A stretch of DNA of 64,000 nucleotides, taken from positions 572,764 through 636,763 of the forward strand of contig NZ_MSDF01000016.1 in assembly GCF_002022275.1 (NCBI RefSeq), read 5' to 3'. The notes under the pieces are model-generated. The model had not been told where the DNA came from and did no database searches. It saw only the letters and a program-made list of their open reading frames with translations. Source of the DNA: Pseudomonas fluorescens. Its GTDB lineage: Bacteria; Pseudomonadota; Gammaproteobacteria; Pseudomonadales; Pseudomonadaceae. Below are positions 1 through 10,783 of the stretch, in pieces. The position numbers and the translations under genes are program-made. The first letter of the stretch is position 1, and each line of letters begins with the position of its first letter.

Positions 1-1613
1 ACGATCAGCACTTCGCCTTCATCGGTTTTCTGCAGGGCGTTTTCCAGCAGGCTCAACATCGCCTGGCGCAGGCGCGTCGGGTCACCGCTGATAACGCGGG
101 GCACCTGAGGCTGGATAAAGCTGATCAACTCGACGTTTTGTTGCTCGGCCTTGGCGCGGAAGATACTCAAGCAATCTTCTATCAGTGCGTTGAGGTCAAA
201 TTGCACGTCGTCCAGTTCGATCTGCCCGGACTCCAGCTTGGAGATGTCGAGGATCTCGTTGATCAGCGTCAGCAGTTCATTGCCGGCGCTGTGGATGGTC
301 TGCACGTAGTCGCGCTGTTTCACCGACAGCGGCGTGCCCAGCAACAACTCGGTCATGCCCAGCACGCCGTTCATGGGGGTGCGGATTTCGTGGCTGATCT
401 TCGCCAGGAACTCGGCCTTGGCGGCGATCTCGGCGTTGCTGGCGGCCAGGTCGCGGCTGAGGCTGAAGCGTGCCTCGACAATCGCGCGTTGGCGCTCGCC
501 CAGGGCCAGGCTCATCAGCAAACCACTGAGGCAGATAAAGCTGAGCAGGGTCACGATCAAACCTTGCGGCGCCACCAGCGTCAAGCCGAGGAGGGCCGGG
601 AGGATGATCAACGTGCCGATGTTGAACACCACCATCGCCGCCACGAACAAACGCGCCGGCCGGTAGCCTTTTTGCCAGTGATAGGCCGAGACAAACAGCA
701 TGCTCAGGCCAGCCAGAGCGACCAGCGCGTAGGTGATGATGTTCAGCGGCAACGTGTTGACGAACAACAGCAGCAGGCCGGACAGCACGATCAGCAGAAT
801 ATCGGCCATCAACAGCTTGTTCAGCGGGTGCGGGCCTAACGGCATGAAGAAACGGTAGGCAAACATCAGCCCGCACGGGGCGGTCAGCAACAGGGCGAGG
901 TAAGCGCCCGGGGTCTGAATGGCATGCCAGTCCGGCAGCCACGGGCCTACCAGGTTGAGCAGCAACGCCAGGCTCAGCATCAACAGCACTTCGCAGGCCG
1001 CCAGCCACAGGCTGCTGCGCGAGCGGTGGTAGGCGAAGCGCGTGAGGTTATGCAGGATCAGCATCAACAGGACGCCGAACAGCAACCCGTAGATCAGCGT
1101 CTGATTCTGATCGGCGGCGGCCAATACGGCCGGTTCCAGGGTGATGTAGGGGCGCAGTTCGTGTTCCGACACCAGGCGCAGGTAAACTTCCAGCGGCTTC
1201 TGGCTTTGCGGCATCGGCAGCATGAAATCGCTGCTGGGCAGTGGGCGTTCCGCCTGGGGCTGGCGGGTGCCGGTGCTTTGTTGTTCGACCAACGTGTCGC
1301 CATCGAGCACATACAGGCTCAAGTGGGACAGGTCCGGGGCGAACACCCGCAGCACTTGTTCGTGCTTGCCGGGTTGCAGTTTGAAGCGTACCCACAACGC
1401 ACCGTCCGGTTCCGCGGCGGTAATGCGGTCCAGTTCGATGGGGCTGAATTGATTGGTGTAGCGGGCGGAACGGATGTCGCTCAGTTGCAGGTCGGCCTGT
1501 TCATCAAGCAATACCGCCCAACCACTGCCTTGTGCGGCGGCCTGGGCCGGGAACAAGCAGAGCAGGGTCAGCAGGCTGACTGTGAAACCTATGGCGATCC
1601 TGAGCCAGCGCAC
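1..1613 (-). CDS. retS: Hybrid sensor histidine kinase RetS (3' part outside window)
   Basis: Inner-membrane hybrid sensor that in P. aeruginosa binds GacS and switches between acute virulence and biofilm states. The 537 visible codons read as a signal peptide (about residues 1-27), a periplasmic DISMED2-type sensory domain (about 30-165), a seven-helix 7TMR-DISM block (about 172-372) and a HisKA domain with [12 protein letters not shown], phosphoacceptor His near residue 408. The ATPase and receiver domains lie beyond base 1. The start is GTG at 1613, with an AAGGGA ribosome site 7 bases upstream; there is no suitable ATG. Its place downstream of purD matches the PAO1 order retS-purD-purH. 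The name rests on domains plus synteny. Confidence 0.9.
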   Translation of the reverse strand, partial: MRWLRIAIGFTVSLLTLLCLFPAQAAAQGSGWAVLLDEQADLQLSDIRSARYTNQFSPIELDRITAAEPDGALWVRFKLQPGKHEQVLRVFAPDLSHLSLYVLDGDTLVEQQSTGTRQPQAERPLPSSDFMLPMPQSQKPLEVYLRLVSEHELRPYITLEPAVLAAADQNQTLIYGLLFGVLLMLILHNLTRFAYHRSRSSLWLAACEVLLMLSLALLLNLVGPWLPDWHAIQTPGAYLALLLTAPCGLMFAYRFFMPLGPHPLNKLLMADILLIVLSGLLLLFVNTLPLNIITYALVALAGLSMLFVSAYHWQKGYRPARLFVAAMVVFNIGTLIILPALLGLTLVAPQGLIVTLLSFICLSGLLMSLALGERQRAIVEARFSLSRDLAASNAEIAAKAEFLAKISHEIRTPMNGVLGMTELLLGTPLSVKQRDYVQTIHSAGNELLTLINEILDISKLESGQIELDDVQFDLNALIEDCLSIFRAKAEQQNVELISFIQPQVPRVISGDPTRLRQAMLSLLENALQKTDEGEVLI

Positions 1614-1675
1614 GGCGAAATCCCTTCGTAGGTTGATGCACGGGTTAACTATGCGCGGGGCGACATATATACGGC

Positions 1676-1692
1676 AAGGGCCAGAGGCCCTT
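1676..1692 (-). terminator. Possible weak terminator after purD
   Basis: Short GC-rich hairpin (AAGGGCC, loop AGA, GGCCCTT) between the purD stop and the retS start. It is not followed by a clear T run on the minus strand, so termination is uncertain; it could instead be part of the retS leader. Confidence 0.3.
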
Positions 1693-1728
1693 ACCTAACC
1701 GAACGGATAGCTACTCAAGTGTAGTTGT

Positions 1729-3021
1729 TCAGCTGTTCTCGCCGCGTTCCCGGGCAATGGCGCGATAGCCGATGTCCGTGCGGTAGAAGCAGCCTTTCCA
1801 GTCGATTTTTGCGGCCAGTTTGTACGCTTGTTGTTGCGCGGCGTCGACACTGGCACCCATTGCGGTGGCGCACAACACGCGGCCACCTGCGGTTACAACT
1901 TTGCCATCCTTGAGCGCGGTGCCCGCATGGAACACCTTGCCTTCCAGCGTAGCAGCCGCGTCCAGACCTTCAATTACATCGCCCTTGGCGTAGTCGGCAG
2001 GGTAGCCACCGGCGGCCAGTACAATGCCGACGCTTGGGCGCGGATCCCACTGTGCTTCAACCTTGTCCAGCGCCTGGGCCAGGGCGGCTTCCACCAGCAG
2101 CACCAGGCTCGATTGCAGACGCAGCATCACCGGTTGGGTTTCCGGGTCGCCGAAACGGCAGTTGAACTCGATGACTTTCGGGTTGCCGGCCTTGTCGATC
2201 ATCAGGCCTGCGTACAGGAAACCTGTGTAGACATTGCCTTCGTCGGCCATGCCACGCACGGTCGGCCAAATCACCAGGTCCATGACGCGCTGGTGCACTT
2301 CGGCGGTAACCACCGGGGCAGGGGAGTAAGCACCCATGCCGCCTGTGTTCGGGCCGCTGTCGCCGTCGCCTACACGTTTGTGGTCCTGACTGGTGGCCAT
2401 CGGCAGCACGTTCTTGCCGTCGACCATGACGATGAAGCTGGCTTCTTCGCCGTCGAGGAATTCCTCGATGACCACACGCGAACCGGCGTCACCAAAGGCG
2501 TTGCCGGCGAGCATGTCGCGCACGGCGTCTTCGGCTTCCTGCAGGGTCATCGCAACAATCACGCCTTTGCCGGCGGCCAGGCCATCGGCCTTGATCACGA
2601 TCGGCGCGCCTTTTTCACGCAAGTAAGCCAGGGCCGGCTCGATCTCGGTGAAGTTCTGGTAATCAGCGGTCGGGATCTTGTGGCGCGCCAGGAAATCCTT
2701 GGTGAAGGCTTTGGAGCCTTCCAGCTGGGCAGCACCGGCGGTAGGGCCGAAGCAATCCAGGCCACGGCTGCGGAACAAGTCCACGACGCCAGCGACCAAC
2801 GGGACTTCCGGACCGACGATGGTCAGAGAGACATTCTTCTCGGCAAAATCTGCCAGCTGCTCAAGGGCCAGCACGTCGATGGCGACGTTTTCGCACTTGG
2901 CTTCAATGGCGGTACCCGCGTTGCCAGGTGCTACGAATACTGTCTGGACGCGTGGGTCCTGGGCAACTTTCCAGGCCAGGGCGTGTTCACGGCCACCGCT
3001 GCCAATGATCAAAACATTCAT
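1729..3021 (-). CDS. purD: Phosphoribosylamine-glycine ligase
   Basis: Second step of de novo purine synthesis: joins glycine to phosphoribosylamine using ATP, in the cytoplasm. The 430-residue product has the usual family length. It opens MNVLIIGSGGREHALAWK, the GARS N-terminal fold, and carries an ATP-grasp core (IKADGLAAGKGVIVA near 150, EEFLDGEEASF near 187, NTGGMGAYSP near 225, FNCRFGDPETQ near 292). The ATG at 3021 is the only sensible start. It lies downstream of purH on the same strand, separated by a REPIN, a pairing common in gammaproteobacteria. Confidence 0.98.
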   Translation of the reverse strand: MNVLIIGSGGREHALAWKVAQDPRVQTVFVAPGNAGTAIEAKCENVAIDVLALEQLADFAEKNVSLTIVGPEVPLVAGVVDLFRSRGLDCFGPTAGAAQLEGSKAFTKDFLARHKIPTADYQNFTEIEPALAYLREKGAPIVIKADGLAAGKGVIVAMTLQEAEDAVRDMLAGNAFGDAGSRVVIEEFLDGEEASFIVMVDGKNVLPMATSQDHKRVGDGDSGPNTGGMGAYSPAPVVTAEVHQRVMDLVIWPTVRGMADEGNVYTGFLYAGLMIDKAGNPKVIEFNCRFGDPETQPVMLRLQSSLVLLVEAALAQALDKVEAQWDPRPSVGIVLAAGGYPADYAKGDVIEGLDAAATLEGKVFHAGTALKDGKVVTAGGRVLCATAMGASVDAAQQQAYKLAAKIDWKGCFYRTDIGYRAIARERGENS

Positions 3022-3081
3022 TTCAAAAACCTCAAATTCTGTAGGCGCTCAGGGCGCGCTTCAATGTGGAGCCGAACTCAC

Positions 3082-3214
3082 GTGGCGAGCGGGCTTGCCC
3101 CGCGTTGGGCTGCGAAGCGGCCCCAAAACCAGACACCGCAGATTGCCCGATCCAGAGCGTTCTGCTTGATTGGGGCTGCTGCGCAGCCCAACGCGGGGCA
3201 AGCCCGCTCGCCAC
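3082..3214 (+). repeat. REPIN (GTGGCGAGCGGGC type)
   Basis: Two inverted REP copies, each about 30 bases (GTGGCGAGCGGGCTTGCCCC and its complement), flank a spacer of about 70 bases. It lies in the purH-purD gap. The transcript could fold into one long hairpin. Similar copies of this type occur at 40295 and 54191. Confidence 0.9.
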
Positions 3215-3248
3215 AAAGGGCCCGCTCCCACATTTCAATCGGGTTGTA

Positions 3249-4856
3249 TCAGTGGCGGAAGTGGCGCATGCCGGTGAAGACCATGGCGATGCCGGCTTCG
3301 TCAGCAGCAGCAATCACTTCAGCATCACGCATCGAGCCGCCTGGCTGGATCACGGCGGTCACACCGGCTTTCGCGGCATTATCCAGGCCATCGCGGAACG
3401 GGAAGAACGCGTCAGACGCCATCACCGAGCCTTGTACCTTCAAACCGGCGTGTTCAGCCTTGATCGCAGCAATACGCGCCGAGTTCACGCGGCTCATCTG
3501 GCCCGCGCCGACGCCGATGGTCTGGCGGTTCTTGGCGTAAACGATAGCGTTGGATTTAACGTACTTGGCCACTTTCCAGGCGAAGATCAGGTCGTTGATC
3601 TCTTGCTCGGTCGGCGCGCGCTTGGTAACGACTTTCAGGTCTTCGCTGCCGATCATGCCGATGTCGCGGCTCTGTACCAGCAAGCCGCCATTGACGCGCT
3701 TGTAGTCCCAGGCAGCGGCACGGTCAGCCGACCACTCGCCGCAGGCCAGCAGGCGCACATTGGCCTTGGCCGCCACAATGGCGCGGGCCTCTTCGCTCAC
3801 GGATGGGGCGATGATCACTTCGACGAACTGACGCTCAACGATCGCTTTAGCGGTCTCGGCGTCCAGTTCACGGTTGAAGGCGATGATGCCGCCGAACGCG
3901 GATTCAGTGTCGGTGGCGTAAGCCAGCTCGTACGCCTGGCGGATGCCGCCTTCAGCGTCCGGGCTGACGGCCACGCCGCACGGGTTGGCGTGCTTGACGA
4001 TGACGCAAGCCGGCTTGATGAAGCTCTTCACGCATTCCAGCGCAGCGTCGGTGTCGGCCACGTTGTTGTAGGACAGCTCTTTGCCTTGCAGTTGGGTCGC
4101 GGTGGCAATACCGACTTCAGCCGGTTTGGCCTCAACGTAGAACGCCGCGCTCTGGTGCGGGTTCTCGCCGTAGCGCATTTCCTGGGCCTTGATGAACTGG
4201 CTGTTGAAGGTGCGCGGGAACTGGCTGCGGCCTTCTGTGCTGAGGGTGTCGGCGGCTTGATTTACGCTGCCCATGTAGTTGGCGATCATGCCGTCGTAAG
4301 CGGCGGTGTGTTCGAACGCCTTGAGCATCAGATCGAAACGCTGAGCGTAGGTCAGGCCACCGGCTTTCAGGCTTTCGAGCACTTGGCTGTAGTCGCTGGC
4401 GTTGACCACGATGGCCACGTCTTTGTGGTTCTTGGCCGCGGAGCGAACCATGGTCGGGCCGCCGATATCGATGTTTTCGATGGCGGTCGGCAGGTCGCAG
4501 CCTGGCTTGTTGATGGTGGCTTCGAACGGGTAGAGGTTAACGGCCACCAGGTCGATCGGCTTGATGCCGTGCTCGCTCATGATGGCGTCGTCGATGCCAC
4601 GACGGCCGAGGATGCCGCCGTGGATTTTCGGGTGCAGGGTCTTGACCCGACCGTCCATCATTTCTGCGAAACCGGTGTAGTCCGCCACTTCTACTGCGGC
4701 CACGCCGTTGTCCTGCAGCAGTTTGAAGGTCCCGCCCGTGGAGAGGATTTCCACGCCCAGAGCTTCCAGCTCCCGGGCAAAGTCGAGGATCCCGGTCTTG
4801 TCGGAGACGCTGATCAAGGCACGGCGGATCGGCAGGCGGGTAGTCTGGTCGGTCAT
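3249..4856 (-). CDS. purH: Bifunctional AICAR transformylase / IMP cyclohydrolase
   Basis: Last two steps of de novo IMP synthesis: formylation of AICAR with 10-formyl-THF, then ring closure. The product is 535 residues, the usual length. The N-terminal MGS-like cyclohydrolase domain begins [17 protein letters not shown]; the C-terminal transformylase domain holds [12 protein letters not shown] and [10 protein letters not shown]. The reading frame is open upstream to 4982, but homologues start at [14 protein letters not shown], so the ATG at 4856 is chosen. It follows fis on the same strand behind a good terminator and so probably has its own promoter. Confidence 0.98.
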   Translation of the reverse strand: MTDQTTRLPIRRALISVSDKTGILDFARELEALGVEILSTGGTFKLLQDNGVAAVEVADYTGFAEMMDGRVKTLHPKIHGGILGRRGIDDAIMSEHGIKPIDLVAVNLYPFEATINKPGCDLPTAIENIDIGGPTMVRSAAKNHKDVAIVVNASDYSQVLESLKAGGLTYAQRFDLMLKAFEHTAAYDGMIANYMGSVNQAADTLSTEGRSQFPRTFNSQFIKAQEMRYGENPHQSAAFYVEAKPAEVGIATATQLQGKELSYNNVADTDAALECVKSFIKPACVIVKHANPCGVAVSPDAEGGIRQAYELAYATDTESAFGGIIAFNRELDAETAKAIVERQFVEVIIAPSVSEEARAIVAAKANVRLLACGEWSADRAAAWDYKRVNGGLLVQSRDIGMIGSEDLKVVTKRAPTEQEINDLIFAWKVAKYVKSNAIVYAKNRQTIGVGAGQMSRVNSARIAAIKAEHAGLKVQGSVMASDAFFPFRDGLDNAAKAGVTAVIQPGGSMRDAEVIAAADEAGIAMVFTGMRHFRH

Positions 4857-4886
4857 TTCAATTTCCATCAAAAGCAAAGGAGTCAG

Positions 4887-4923
4887 CAAAAAAGGCGACC
4901 GTTTTTTACGCGGGCGCCTTTCT
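4887..4923 (-). terminator. Rho-independent terminator after fis
   Basis: On the minus strand AAAGGCG pairs with CGCCTTT and is followed by a run of T. It sits between the fis stop and the purH start, separating dusB-fis from purine synthesis. Confidence 0.8.
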
Positions 4924-4938
4924 GGTTTGATTGAATGC

Positions 4939-5259
4939 TTACAGCAAATCGTACTGCTTGAGCTTTTTGCGCAAGGTCCCACGGTTCAGGCCCAGCAGCT
5001 CACTGGCTTTGGTCTGGTTGCCCTTGACGTAGTTCATCACGCTTTCGAGCAACGGCGCTTCGACTTCGGAGAGCACCAGGTTGTACACGTCCGTGACGGA
5101 AGCGCCCTCAAGGTGGGCGAAATAATTGTGCAGCGCCTTCTCGACACTCCCGCGAAGGGTCTGGCCTTCTTCGCTCGGCGTGTTGAGGTGCTGTTTCAAA
5201 TTGACGTTGTCGCTCACGGGTGTTGTTCCACTCACTAAAGTCTCGGTCATCATCGTCAT
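4939..5259 (-). CDS. fis: DNA-binding protein Fis
   Basis: Nucleoid-associated protein that bends DNA and activates rRNA and other growth-phase promoters. The product is 106 residues with the Fis-type C-terminal helix-turn-helix ([20 protein letters not shown]) and a dimerising helical core before it. The start is ATG at 5259, overlapping the dusB stop by four bases (ATGA), so the two are translationally coupled, as in the E. coli dusB-fis operon. In-frame ATGs at 5253 and 5250 are less likely starts. Confidence 0.97.
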   Translation of the reverse strand: MTMMTETLVSGTTPVSDNVNLKQHLNTPSEEGQTLRGSVEKALHNYFAHLEGASVTDVYNLVLSEVEAPLLESVMNYVKGNQTKASELLGLNRGTLRKKLKQYDLL

Positions 5260-6269
5260 GCGGCCACCCCCTCTCCGTCCCCTGTCCCCAGGCTCTTGTA
5301 ACGCTCGCTGAAAAACTCACGAACGTTGGCGCACTGTGCTTCCGTATCATCCAAACGATTGAAGTGGGCGCGAAACTCCCTGGCGCCCGGCAAGGTTGCG
5401 AGATACCAGCCCACATGCTTGCGAGCAATGCGTACTCCCATCACGTCTCCATAGAAGGCGTGCAGGGCGGCCAGATGCTCTAGCAGAATACGTTCCACCT
5501 CGATCAGCTCCGGTGCCGGCAACACTTCGCCAGTACGCAGAAAATGCTCGATCTCACGAAAAATCCACGGCCGCCCCTGGGCGGCCCGGCCAATCAACAA
5601 GCCATCGGCACCGGTTGCGTGCAAGACGCGCCGGGCTTTCTCGGCTGAGTCGATGTCGCCATTGGCAAACACCGGCATCGACACCGCCTGCTTGATTGCG
5701 GCGATGGTGTCGTACTCGGCTTCACCGGTGTAAAGGTCGGCGCGGGTGCGGCCATGCACTGCCAGCGCTGTAATGCCTGCCTGTTCGGCGATCTTCGCCA
5801 CCGTCAGGCCGTTCTTGTTGTCCCGGTCCCAGCCGGTACGAATCTTCAGGGTCACCGGCACATCCACTGCGGCGACAACGGCCTGCAGGATCTCGGCGAC
5901 CAACTGCTCATCTTTCAACAATGCGGAACCGGCGGCCTTGTTGCAGACCTTCTTGGCCGGGCAGCCCATGTTGATGTCGATGATTTGTGCACCCAGCTCC
6001 ACGTTGGCCCGGGCCGCATCCGCCAGCATCTGTGCATCTCCACCGGCGATCTGTACCGAGCGGGGCTCGGGATCACCTTCGTGGATCATGCGCATCCGCG
6101 ATTTGCGGGTGTTCCACAAGCTCATGTCGCTGGTGACCATTTCCGAGACTACTAGACCCGCGCCCAAACGCTTGCACAGCTGACGAAAGGGCTGGTCGGT
6201 GACACCCGCCATCGGGGCGAGGATCAAGCCGTTGTGCAATGTGTATGGGCCGATGCGTACCGCCGACAT
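5256..6269 (-). CDS. dusB: tRNA-dihydrouridine synthase B
   Basis: FMN enzyme that reduces uridine to dihydrouridine in the tRNA D-loop. The 337 residues form a TIM barrel: [14 protein letters not shown] near 16, [20 protein letters not shown] with catalytic Cys near 103, VHGRTR, and [16 protein letters not shown], the FMN phosphate site. It is the first gene of the dusB-fis unit. The 185 bases upstream, before the DUF3426 gene, are AT-rich enough to carry a promoter. Confidence 0.96.
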   Translation of the reverse strand: MSAVRIGPYTLHNGLILAPMAGVTDQPFRQLCKRLGAGLVVSEMVTSDMSLWNTRKSRMRMIHEGDPEPRSVQIAGGDAQMLADAARANVELGAQIIDINMGCPAKKVCNKAAGSALLKDEQLVAEILQAVVAAVDVPVTLKIRTGWDRDNKNGLTVAKIAEQAGITALAVHGRTRADLYTGEAEYDTIAAIKQAVSMPVFANGDIDSAEKARRVLHATGADGLLIGRAAQGRPWIFREIEHFLRTGEVLPAPELIEVERILLEHLAALHAFYGDVMGVRIARKHVGWYLATLPGAREFRAHFNRLDDTEAQCANVREFFSERYKSLGTGDGEGVAA

Positions 6270-6454
6270 AGGACTTCCCTGTTGTGGGGCCGGATCATTA
6301 GAGTTCGAAAAAGGGTTGGCATGATACCCGCTCTCGATGACTGGATAAAGGCTGAATTGGATAAAATCTGAACAGTTATTTCTTTATCGCGACCGGTTTG
6401 GTTGCGAACGGTCAAGTCAAGAATCTGCCGTCAAACCTCGGTGCATGCACCTAT

Positions 6455-7708
6455 TCACTCGGGCGAGTGGAAACTCAGGCTGTAATTCACGGCTTTATTG
6501 CCCGGATCGAGGATATCCAGGGAGATATGGATCGGCGTTTGCGATGGCATTTCGCTCACTCCGGCCAGCTCGCCGCTCAGGTATTCGGCAGGCTTGAAGC
6601 GACGACTGGCAATCAGGCCGCCATTCAAATCGGCGAAGCGCAGCTCCAGCAGCGGGAACGGCTGGGAGAACGTCGCACGGTTATAGATGATCGCGTCCAC
6701 CACCAGTGCGCCGGCAAACTCCGGGTTGCTGCGTACGACCAGGTTGCTGCTCTTGATATGGGCGATGTCCACGCGCGATGGCACGGTGCAACCCAGCGTT
6801 GGGCACAACTGCTGGAACCATGGGCGGTAAGCGTCCTGGCGGGCCAGGTCGTCAAACTGGTAGGCGATGTACTGGCCTGCCAGGCCTGCGGCGGCCAGCA
6901 ATACCAGGATGATCCAGATCAGGCGGCGGCCCCAGCCGGAGGGGCGTTTTTGCCCGTACAGGTGCAGCGGGTCGTCTTCCAGGTCCTGGAGCACGTCGTC
7001 GTGAACACTGGCTTCGGGGCGTGGGCGCTTGCGACGAGGCTGCACACGCTCCTCGGGTTCCGGTTCGTCCACGTCGACACGGATGGGGCTGAACGGCGGG
7101 TCGAGGTCTTCGTCGTCCGGGGTCGAACGCAGCGTCGGCTCGTCGTCGACCTCGTCGAGGTGAAAGGACATCGACGGTTCGGTGCGCTGTTTGGTGGCCA
7201 GCGGCTTGGCGGGTTCAGGTTCGTCTTCGGGCGTTGTTGCGCGCTCCTCAGGCGGTTCGCTGAACAGGCTGGCGGCCCATTTTTCTTCCTCGGCCTTGAC
7301 GGTGTCGCGGCGGGCGCTGAGGGAATCTTCCTTTTGTCGGCGGTCAGTATGGGCCTGACGACGCTCCGCACCCACTGGCTGGGTGTGCTGAATCTCGCGG
7401 CGCTCCAGTTTGGCCAGCTCTTCGTCCAGGTCCAGGTTGTCCAGGTCCAGCTCTTCGGCCGTCCACTGTTTCTGGCTGATTGCGCGCGGCGCCTCGGGAG
7501 CAGGCTCGGTGGTTTTCTCAGCGACGACCGGCTGCTCAGGCTCCGCCGCAGGCGCTTTGGCGCGCTGCTCCAGCAGCTGGCGTGCGGCATTGAACACTTG
7601 CAGGCACGAGCCGCAGCGAACCGCGCCACGCGCCACGCTGAGTTGGGCGTGGCTGACGCGGAAGCGGGCTTGGCAATGCGGGCACTGGGTGACGAAACTG
7701 TCGGTCAT
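6455..7708 (-). CDS. Zinc-ribbon, single-pass membrane protein with DUF3426
   Basis: Function unknown. The 417-residue product opens with an MJ0042-type zinc finger (Cys9-x2-Cys12 and Cys32-x2-Cys35), then has a long acidic and charged low-complexity linker (about 50-245), one transmembrane helix (about 258-282, IWIILVLLAAAGLAGQYIAY) and a C-terminal DUF3426 domain, presumably periplasmic. It starts 30 bases after prmA on the same strand and is probably cotranscribed with it, an arrangement conserved in pseudomonads. The combination of a cytoplasmic zinc ribbon and an external domain suggests a membrane-linked regulatory role, but this is inference. Confidence 0.9.
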   Translation of the reverse strand: MTDSFVTQCPHCQARFRVSHAQLSVARGAVRCGSCLQVFNAARQLLEQRAKAPAAEPEQPVVAEKTTEPAPEAPRAISQKQWTAEELDLDNLDLDEELAKLERREIQHTQPVGAERRQAHTDRRQKEDSLSARRDTVKAEEEKWAASLFSEPPEERATTPEDEPEPAKPLATKQRTEPSMSFHLDEVDDEPTLRSTPDDEDLDPPFSPIRVDVDEPEPEERVQPRRKRPRPEASVHDDVLQDLEDDPLHLYGQKRPSGWGRRLIWIILVLLAAAGLAGQYIAYQFDDLARQDAYRPWFQQLCPTLGCTVPSRVDIAHIKSSNLVVRSNPEFAGALVVDAIIYNRATFSQPFPLLELRFADLNGGLIASRRFKPAEYLSGELAGVSEMPSQTPIHISLDILDPGNKAVNYSLSFHSPE

Positions 7709-7738
7709 GCGGCCATCCGATTCAGGCAGGCGCTCATT

Positions 7739-8617
7739 CTAGCGCCGACGACCACTGATGCGTACCCAGCCGTCACGGTTTGCGATCGGATCCAGATCGA
7801 AATCCTGCGCATAAGCGGCGGCGACGTCTTCACCCTGCTCGGCGAGGATGCCCGACAGCGCCAGACGGCCCCCCGGCTTGACCAGGCTGGACAGTTGCGG
7901 CGCCAGCGAAACCAGCGGCCCGGCGAGGATATTGGCGACCAAGACGTCAGCCTGCACCTGGGGCAATTGCTCCGGCAGGTAAAGTGGGAATTTGCCTTCA
8001 GGGATGTGGTTGCGCCCGGCGTTATCGCGCGAGGCTTCCAGGGCCTGCACGTCGATGTCGGTGCCGACGGCTTCCTTGGCGCCCAGCAGCAGGGCGGCAA
8101 TCGCCAGGATCCCCGAGCCGCAACCGAAGTCCAGCACGTTGCAGTCGGTCAAGTCCTGGCCGTCCAGCCACTCCAGGCACAGCGCGGTGGTGGGGTGAGT
8201 GCCGGTGCCGAACGCCAGGCCCGGGTCGAGCAGCAGGTTGACGGCATCTGGCTCAGGCGCGGCATGCCAGCTCGGCACGATCCACAGACGCTGGCCGAAA
8301 CGCATGGGCTGGAAGTTGTCCATCCAGCTGCGTTCCCAGTCCTGGTCTTCGATGATTTCGCTGTGGTGCTCCGGCAGCGGGCTGCCGGTGAGCAGTTCCA
8401 TATGGGCCAGCACGGCGGCGGCGTCGGTGCCGTCTTCGAACAGGGCCAGTAAATGGGTGTGGGACCACAGCGGGGTGGTGTTGAGTTCGGGTTCGAAGAT
8501 CGGTTGGTCTTCAGCGTCCATGAAGGTCACCGAAACGGCGCCGACTTCGAGGAAAGCGTCTTCGTAGGTTTCGGCTTGTTCTGGGCTGATGGCGAGACGG
8601 ACTTGCAGCCAAGGCAT
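7739..8617 (-). CDS. prmA: Ribosomal protein L11 methyltransferase
   Basis: Trimethylates ribosomal protein L11 using S-adenosylmethionine. The 292-residue product starts [16 protein letters not shown], the PrmA substrate-recognition domain, and holds the SAM motif [20 protein letters not shown] near 155 and NILAGPL near 225. The reading frame is open upstream to 8884 but that part is REPIN-derived sequence, so ATG 8617 is used. It heads the prmA-DUF3426 pair. Confidence 0.97.
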   Translation of the reverse strand: MPWLQVRLAISPEQAETYEDAFLEVGAVSVTFMDAEDQPIFEPELNTTPLWSHTHLLALFEDGTDAAAVLAHMELLTGSPLPEHHSEIIEDQDWERSWMDNFQPMRFGQRLWIVPSWHAAPEPDAVNLLLDPGLAFGTGTHPTTALCLEWLDGQDLTDCNVLDFGCGSGILAIAALLLGAKEAVGTDIDVQALEASRDNAGRNHIPEGKFPLYLPEQLPQVQADVLVANILAGPLVSLAPQLSSLVKPGGRLALSGILAEQGEDVAAAYAQDFDLDPIANRDGWVRISGRRR

Positions 8618-8728
8618 GGCGGGCACCTTTGAAAATAATGAGTGTGCAGCGAGGTGGGCTGCGAAAGCGCGCAAGTTTACGCGAGCGGCGGGAAGAAGAC
8701 GACACCACTGACGGCACTCGGTCCAAAT

Positions 8729-8846
8729 GTGGGAGCTGGCTTGTGTGGGAGCTGGCTTGCCTGCGATTGTATCGCCCCGGTTGGGTTGACAGACCGAGTC
8801 GCCTGCATCGCGGGCAAGCCCGGCTCCCACACAAGCCAGCTCCCAC
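8729..8846 (+). repeat. REPIN (GTGGGAGCTGGC type)
   Basis: Inverted REP pair in the accC-prmA gap. Both ends carry an extra partial copy (GTGGGAGCTGGCTTGT before the main copy, and its complement after), so the element looks like a nested or doubled end. It fills much of the 301-base gap between prmA and accC. Confidence 0.88.
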
Positions 8847-8878
8847 AGGGTTTTGTGGTGTCTTTGGTATCCCACAAA

Positions 8879-8907
8879 CAACAAAACCGCCCGAAGGCGG
8901 CTTTGTC
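8879..8907 (-). terminator. Rho-independent terminator after accC
   Basis: Minus-strand hairpin with stem GCCGCC and GGCGGT around a TTCG tetraloop, followed by TTTTGTT, just past the accC stop. It ends the aroQ-accB-accC transcript. Confidence 0.85.
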
Positions 8908-8918
8908 AGGTAGAGCAC

Positions 8919-10280
8919 TTACTGGTTGGCCAGCTTGTGTTCCAGGTAGTGAATGTTCACACCACCTTCGCAGAAGCCTTCATCACGAACCAGGTCCCGG
9001 TGCAGCGGGATGTTGGTCTTGATGCCGTCCACCACGATTTCGTCCAGGGCGTTGCGCATACGGGCCATGGCCTCGTCGCGGGTGGCGCCCCAGGTGATCA
9101 GCTTGCCGATCAACGAGTCATAGTTGGACGGAACCTTGTAGCCGCTGTACAGGTGCGAATCCACACGTACGCCGTTGCCGCCGGGCGCGTGGAAATGCTT
9201 GACCAGGCCAGGGCTTGGCATAAAGGTTTGCGGGTCTTCGGCGTTGATCCGGCACTCCAGGGAGTGACCGTGGATCTTCACGTCGTCCTGGGTGAAGGAC
9301 AGCACGTTGCCAGCGGCGATGCTGAGCATCTCCTTGACGATGTCGATACCGGTGACCATCTCCGAAACCGGGTGCTCTACCTGCACACGAGTGTTCATCT
9401 CGATGAAGTAGAAACGGCCGTTTTCGTAGAGGAACTCGAAGGTCCCTGCGCCACGGTAGTTGATATCGATGCACGCCTTGACGCAGCGAGCGAGTACTTC
9501 TTCGCGCGCTTTTTCGTCCAGGCCTGGCGCCGGAGCTTCTTCCAGAACCTTCTGGTGACGACGTTGCAGCGAGCAATCGCGGTCGCCCAGGTGGATGGCG
9601 TGGCCCTGGCCGTCGGACAGTACCTGCACTTCCACGTGACGCGGGTTGATCAGGTACTTTTCCAGGTAGACCATCGGGTTGCCGAACCAGGCGCCCGCTT
9701 CGGAGCGAGTCTGCTTGGCGGCTTCGATCAGGTCTTCTTCCTTGTGCACAACACGCATGCCGCGACCACCACCGCCACCGGCGGCCTTGATGATCACCGG
9801 GTAACCCACTTCACGACCAATGCGCAGAGCGGTTTCCTCGTCTTCAGGCAGTGGGCCGTCGGAACCAGGAACGGTGGGCACGCCGGCAGCGATCATGGCG
9901 TCCTTGGCCGACACCTTGTCGCCCATCAGGCGAATGGTTTCGGCTTTCGGGCCGATGAAGGCAAACCCGGATTTCTCCACCTGTTCGGCGAAGTCGGCGT
10001 TTTCCGCGAGGAAGCCGTAGCCCGGGTGGATGCCATCAGCGCCGGTCACTTCAGCCGCGGCGATGATGTTCGAGACTTTCAGGTACGAGTTCGTGGCCAG
10101 TGGCGGGCCGATGCAGATGCTTTCGTCCGCCAGTTTCACGTGCATCAATTCGGTATCGGCCGTCGAGTAAACAGCGACGGTCTTGATGCCCTCTTCCTTA
10201 CAGGCGCGCAGGATACGCAGCGCGATCTCGCCGCGGTTGGCGATCAGGACTTTTTGCAGTTTCTTCGCAGGTTTCAACAT
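8919..10280 (-). CDS. accC: Acetyl-CoA carboxylase, biotin carboxylase subunit
   Basis: ATP-dependent carboxylation of biotin on AccB, the first half-reaction of fatty acid synthesis. The 453-residue product begins [20 protein letters not shown] and contains the ATP-grasp glycine loop [11 protein letters not shown] near 160, [13 protein letters not shown], and the active-site [14 protein letters not shown] near 287. ATG 10280 is preceded by GGAG at good distance; an upstream in-frame start at 10301 would overlap the ribosome site. It is 17 bases downstream of accB in one operon. Confidence 0.98.
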   Translation of the reverse strand: MLKPAKKLQKVLIANRGEIALRILRACKEEGIKTVAVYSTADTELMHVKLADESICIGPPLATNSYLKVSNIIAAAEVTGADGIHPGYGFLAENADFAEQVEKSGFAFIGPKAETIRLMGDKVSAKDAMIAAGVPTVPGSDGPLPEDEETALRIGREVGYPVIIKAAGGGGGRGMRVVHKEEDLIEAAKQTRSEAGAWFGNPMVYLEKYLINPRHVEVQVLSDGQGHAIHLGDRDCSLQRRHQKVLEEAPAPGLDEKAREEVLARCVKACIDINYRGAGTFEFLYENGRFYFIEMNTRVQVEHPVSEMVTGIDIVKEMLSIAAGNVLSFTQDDVKIHGHSLECRINAEDPQTFMPSPGLVKHFHAPGGNGVRVDSHLYSGYKVPSNYDSLIGKLITWGATRDEAMARMRNALDEIVVDGIKTNIPLHRDLVRDEGFCEGGVNIHYLEHKLANQ

Positions 10281-10297
10281 CGAAGGCGCTCCGCGGT

Positions 10298-10759
10298 TCA
10301 AACGATGGTGAACAGCGGCTGGTCGTACTCAACCGGCTGACCGTTTTCTACCAGGATGGATTCGATGACGCCGGCTTTTTCAGCGGTGATGTGGTTCATC
10401 ATCTTCATCGCTTCAACGATGCAGATGGTGTCGCCCACTTTCACGGTCTTGCCGACTTCAACGAAGGCTGGCGAGGTCGGTGCCGGGGTGCGGTAGAACG
10501 TACCGACCATTGGCGACTTGACCACGAAGCCGTTCAGCGCAGGTGCGGCCGGGGCAGCAGGTGCAGCGGCAGCAGCAGGGGCGGCCGGTGCAGCAGCGGC
10601 CGGAGCCGGCGCTTGCATCTGTGGCGCGTAGAACTGTTGAGCCGGGGTCTTGCTGTGACGGCTGATCCGTACGGACTCTTCGCCTTCCTTGATTTCCAGC
10701 TCGTCGATACCGGATTCTTCCAGCAGTTCGATCAATTTCTTAACTTTACGGATATCCAT
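10298..10759 (-). CDS. accB: Acetyl-CoA carboxylase biotin carboxyl carrier protein
   Basis: Carries the biotin that shuttles CO2 between AccC and AccA/AccD. The 153 residues comprise an N-terminal helical region, an Ala/Pro-rich flexible linker (about 45-75) and a biotinyl domain ending in the biotinylation motif IVEAMKMMN, Lys near residue 118. It lies between aroQ (24 bases upstream) and accC. Confidence 0.98.
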   Translation of the reverse strand: MDIRKVKKLIELLEESGIDELEIKEGEESVRISRHSKTPAQQFYAPQMQAPAPAAAAPAAPAAAAAPAAPAAPALNGFVVKSPMVGTFYRTPAPTSPAFVEVGKTVKVGDTICIVEAMKMMNHITAEKAGVIESILVENGQPVEYDQPLFTIV

Positions 10760-10783
10760 GAATCATCAACTCCCAAGGGTCGG

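Noticed and set aside
1828..4934. Long plus-strand open frames opposite purD and purH
   Set aside because: They are antisense shadows of well-recognised genes in GC-rich DNA, with His/Gln/Val-rich translations lacking any family features.
6398..8452. A 684-codon plus-strand frame opposite the DUF3426 and prmA genes
   Set aside because: It spans two real minus-strand genes and has shadow-type composition; no ribosome site or recognisable domain.
8511..8918. Frames extending prmA upstream and its neighbours through the REPIN
   Set aside because: The added residues are REPIN-encoded and absent from the protein family; ATG 8617 with family alignment is preferred.
8853..10340. A 495-codon plus-strand frame opposite accC
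   Set aside because: Exact complement of a highly conserved housekeeping gene; no domain features.
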